From Nitrospira sp. (GTDB taxonomy: Bacteria > Nitrospirota > Nitrospiria > Nitrospirales > Nitrospiraceae): 5,836 nucleotides of DNA. Position 1 is the first letter of the stretch, and each line of letters begins with the position of its first letter. Both the position numbers and the translations under genes were made by a program. The notes beneath the pieces were generated by a model. That model did no database searches, was not told the DNA's origin, and saw only the letters and a list, made by a program, of their open reading frames with translations. The stretch covers positions 1 through 5,836 of the forward strand of contig JABMDH010000053.1 in the NCBI GenBank assembly GCA_015904075.1. Reading direction: 5' to 3'. Positions 4,643-5,836 of this stretch are shown here, one piece after another.

Positions 4643-5577
4643 TGCTGCAGCCCAAACTGAAATCAAAGGTTCGCTGTACGGATCGCGATATCGGTGAAGT
4701 GACGAAAGTCGTCCTTGACCCGTTGTCCCACGAGATCAGCCACATCGTCGTGTCCATGAATGGCAGCGGCGAGCGGCAGGTCGGGATGGGACAAGTCCAG
4801 GCCGTCATGGATGATCTGGTTGAGCTGTGCGCGCCCTCCTTCGACATTGCCGCCTTACCGCCGTTCAAGCGGGATGAGTATGTGACCACGCACGAGGTTG
4901 AAATCTCGCACCTCGAAGATAATCTGCACGTGACGCCGGGCGAAGTGTTGGTGCCGTTCCCCGCACTCGAAAAGGACGTGAAGCGCCGGATGTTCTTCAT
5001 GAACTTCACGCATGTCATCGGATTTCTGATCGGCTTGCCGATGGCCTATCCGATTCTGCGCTTCCTCATGAAGCCCATGTATATGCCGTTCGATAACGAA
5101 TGGCTTCAGGTCGGCAATGTCAGCAAGATCAAGCAGGATGACCTTGGAGTGCAGTTTCAGTACAAGAAAAAGGTCAAAGAAGCCTACATGCCGGAATCCG
5201 AGGTCGAAAAGAGTGTGTGGGTTTTGAAGGCGAGTTCCGAAGTGCTGGATAAGGTGTATCAGGGGAAAGATCAGGAGTTTCGTGATGCTTCCGGCAAGGT
5301 GATCTGGACCAACAAGAAGGATTTCCCCTATATCGCATTTTCAGGAAAGTGCCCGCACCTGGGGTGCGCCTTCAAGTGGAGACAGCATAAGACGTTGGGG
5401 CAGGTGTTTCTCTGCCCCTGTCACTTGAGCATCTATGATGCCTCAGGGAAAGTGCTTGATGGGCCGGCGCCACGTCCCCTCGATGCGTTGCCGATCAGGG
5501 TATCGGCAAGCGGTGAAGTCGAAGTTGTCGATATGGAATTCAAGGCCGGGGTCAAGTCTCAAATTCGGATCGTCTAA
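4642..5577 (+). CDS. Rieske iron-sulfur protein with N-terminal PRC-barrel domain
   Basis: This 311-residue fusion has three parts. Residues 3-82 look like a PRC-barrel: KVRCTDRDIGEVTKVVLDP, then SHIVVSM and a closing ALPPFKRDEYV. Residues 113-143 start with a Tat-like KRRMFF motif followed by one hydrophobic helix (NFTHVIGFLIGLPMAYPIL), an uncleaved anchor. The Rieske domain follows, with box I Cys237-Pro-His239-Leu-Gly-Cys242 and box II Cys258-Pro-Cys260-His261-Leu-Ser. Cys237, His239, Cys258 and His261 should bind the 2Fe-2S cluster, and Cys242/Cys260 should form the disulfide. Ser263 and Tyr265, which tune cluster potential in bc1 proteins, are kept, as is the GPAPRPLDALP loop. It should carry electrons from quinol at cytochrome b to the neighbouring cytochrome c. 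Typical bacterial Rieske proteins have about 170-200 residues; the extra length is mainly the PRC part, predicted to be cytoplasmic. The start overlaps the preceding stop by one base. Confidence 0.92.
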   Translation: MLQPKLKSKVRCTDRDIGEVTKVVLDPLSHEISHIVVSMNGSGERQVGMGQVQAVMDDLVELCAPSFDIAALPPFKRDEYVTTHEVEISHLEDNLHVTPGEVLVPFPALEKDVKRRMFFMNFTHVIGFLIGLPMAYPILRFLMKPMYMPFDNEWLQVGNVSKIKQDDLGVQFQYKKKVKEAYMPESEVEKSVWVLKASSEVLDKVYQGKDQEFRDASGKVIWTNKKDFPYIAFSGKCPHLGCAFKWRQHKTLGQVFLCPCHLSIYDASGKVLDGPAPRPLDALPIRVSASGEVEVVDMEFKAGVKSQIRIV

Positions 5578-5582
5578 TCCAA

Positions 5583-5836
5583 ATGGAACAACCGTCGGTT
5601 CCCAGCGCTCAGCCCACGACCGTCGAGAAGCTTATTGCGTTTCTTGATGCGCGTGTCGGCCTGAAAGAAATGCAGGCCAAGATGCTCAACGAGCCGGTTC
5701 CCGGCGGCTCTCGTTGGGCGTATGTCTTCGGCTCAATCTTGCTCTTTATCTTTGCCATGCAGGCCCTGACCGGCATATTGTTGATGTTTTACTATGTTCC
5801 GACGGCCGACCATGCTTATGCCAGCACGCAGTACAT
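5583..5836 (+). CDS. Cytochrome b of a bc-type complex, N-terminal part
   Basis: The gene starts at ATG 5583, 5 bp after the Rieske stop, and runs off the window after 84 complete codons. Residues 1-40 form a polar, partly helical N-terminus. From residue 41 the sequence GGSRWAYVFGSILLFIFAMQ continues into TGILLMFYYVPTADHAYAS, the first membrane helix and following loop of the cytochrome b/b6 family. The four haem-ligand histidines and the quinol-site PEWY-type motif would lie beyond the window edge, so it cannot be told whether this is a full-length bc1-type or a split b6-type subunit. It would carry the quinol oxidation and reduction sites and pass electrons to the Rieske protein. No strong ribosome binding site is visible; translation is probably coupled to the upstream gene. 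Confidence 0.88.
   Translation, partial: MEQPSVPSAQPTTVEKLIAFLDARVGLKEMQAKMLNEPVPGGSRWAYVFGSILLFIFAMQALTGILLMFYYVPTADHAYASTQY

Noticed and set aside
1..5836. tRNA, rRNA, CRISPR arrays, insertion sequences or attachment sites
   Set aside because: I looked on both strands and saw no cloverleaf-like tRNA, no regularly spaced repeats, no transposase-like reading frame and no terminal inverted repeats.

Overview
The window reads as chromosomal DNA from a bacterium of the phylum Nitrospirota, most probably Nitrospira or a close relative. This rests on the gene content and protein style: a hopanoid radical SAM enzyme, then a respiratory operon in which a shortened CydA-like membrane protein precedes a membrane-anchored cytochrome c, a Rieske protein with an N-terminal PRC-barrel, and cytochrome b. 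The assignment is inference from remembered families; no database search was possible. Every supported gene is on the + strand.

Left part (1-1633): a sigma70-like promoter (TTGACG, 17 bp, TAGAAT) drives hpnH, the adenosylhopane synthase that starts C35 hopanoid side-chain synthesis. A small soluble protein of unknown function follows at 1241-1633. The 88 bp between them hold a possible 31-codon reading frame that overlaps the end of hpnH and the start of the next gene by four bases each, so the three frames could be translationally coupled.

Middle part (1634-2610): a second promoter-like sequence (TTGACA, 17 bp, TAGAAA) precedes a single gene for an exported, C-terminally membrane-anchored protein with a carboxypeptidase-regulatory-like (transthyretin-like) beta-sandwich. 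About 100 bp after it lies a very clear rho-independent terminator (2483-2526) that insulates it from the respiratory genes. I could not recognise a promoter between this terminator and the respiratory operon.

Right part (2635-5836): a tightly packed respiratory operon. It encodes a CydA-like polytopic protein that keeps the haem-ligand and acidic-residue motifs of cytochrome bd subunit I, a three-helix membrane-anchored monohaem cytochrome c, a PRC-barrel/Tat-like-anchor/Rieske fusion, and the start of cytochrome b, cut by the window edge. Together these look like an unconventional quinol:cytochrome c oxidoreductase (complex III) in which the usual cytochrome b/Rieske/cytochrome c set is joined by a bd-oxidase-derived subunit. 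In a nitrite-oxidising Nitrospira such a complex could work forward or support reverse electron flow to quinone; that is inference. The most interesting points are the CydA-like partner, the cytoplasmic PRC-barrel placed ahead of the Tat-like anchor, and the altered Rieske cluster boxes.
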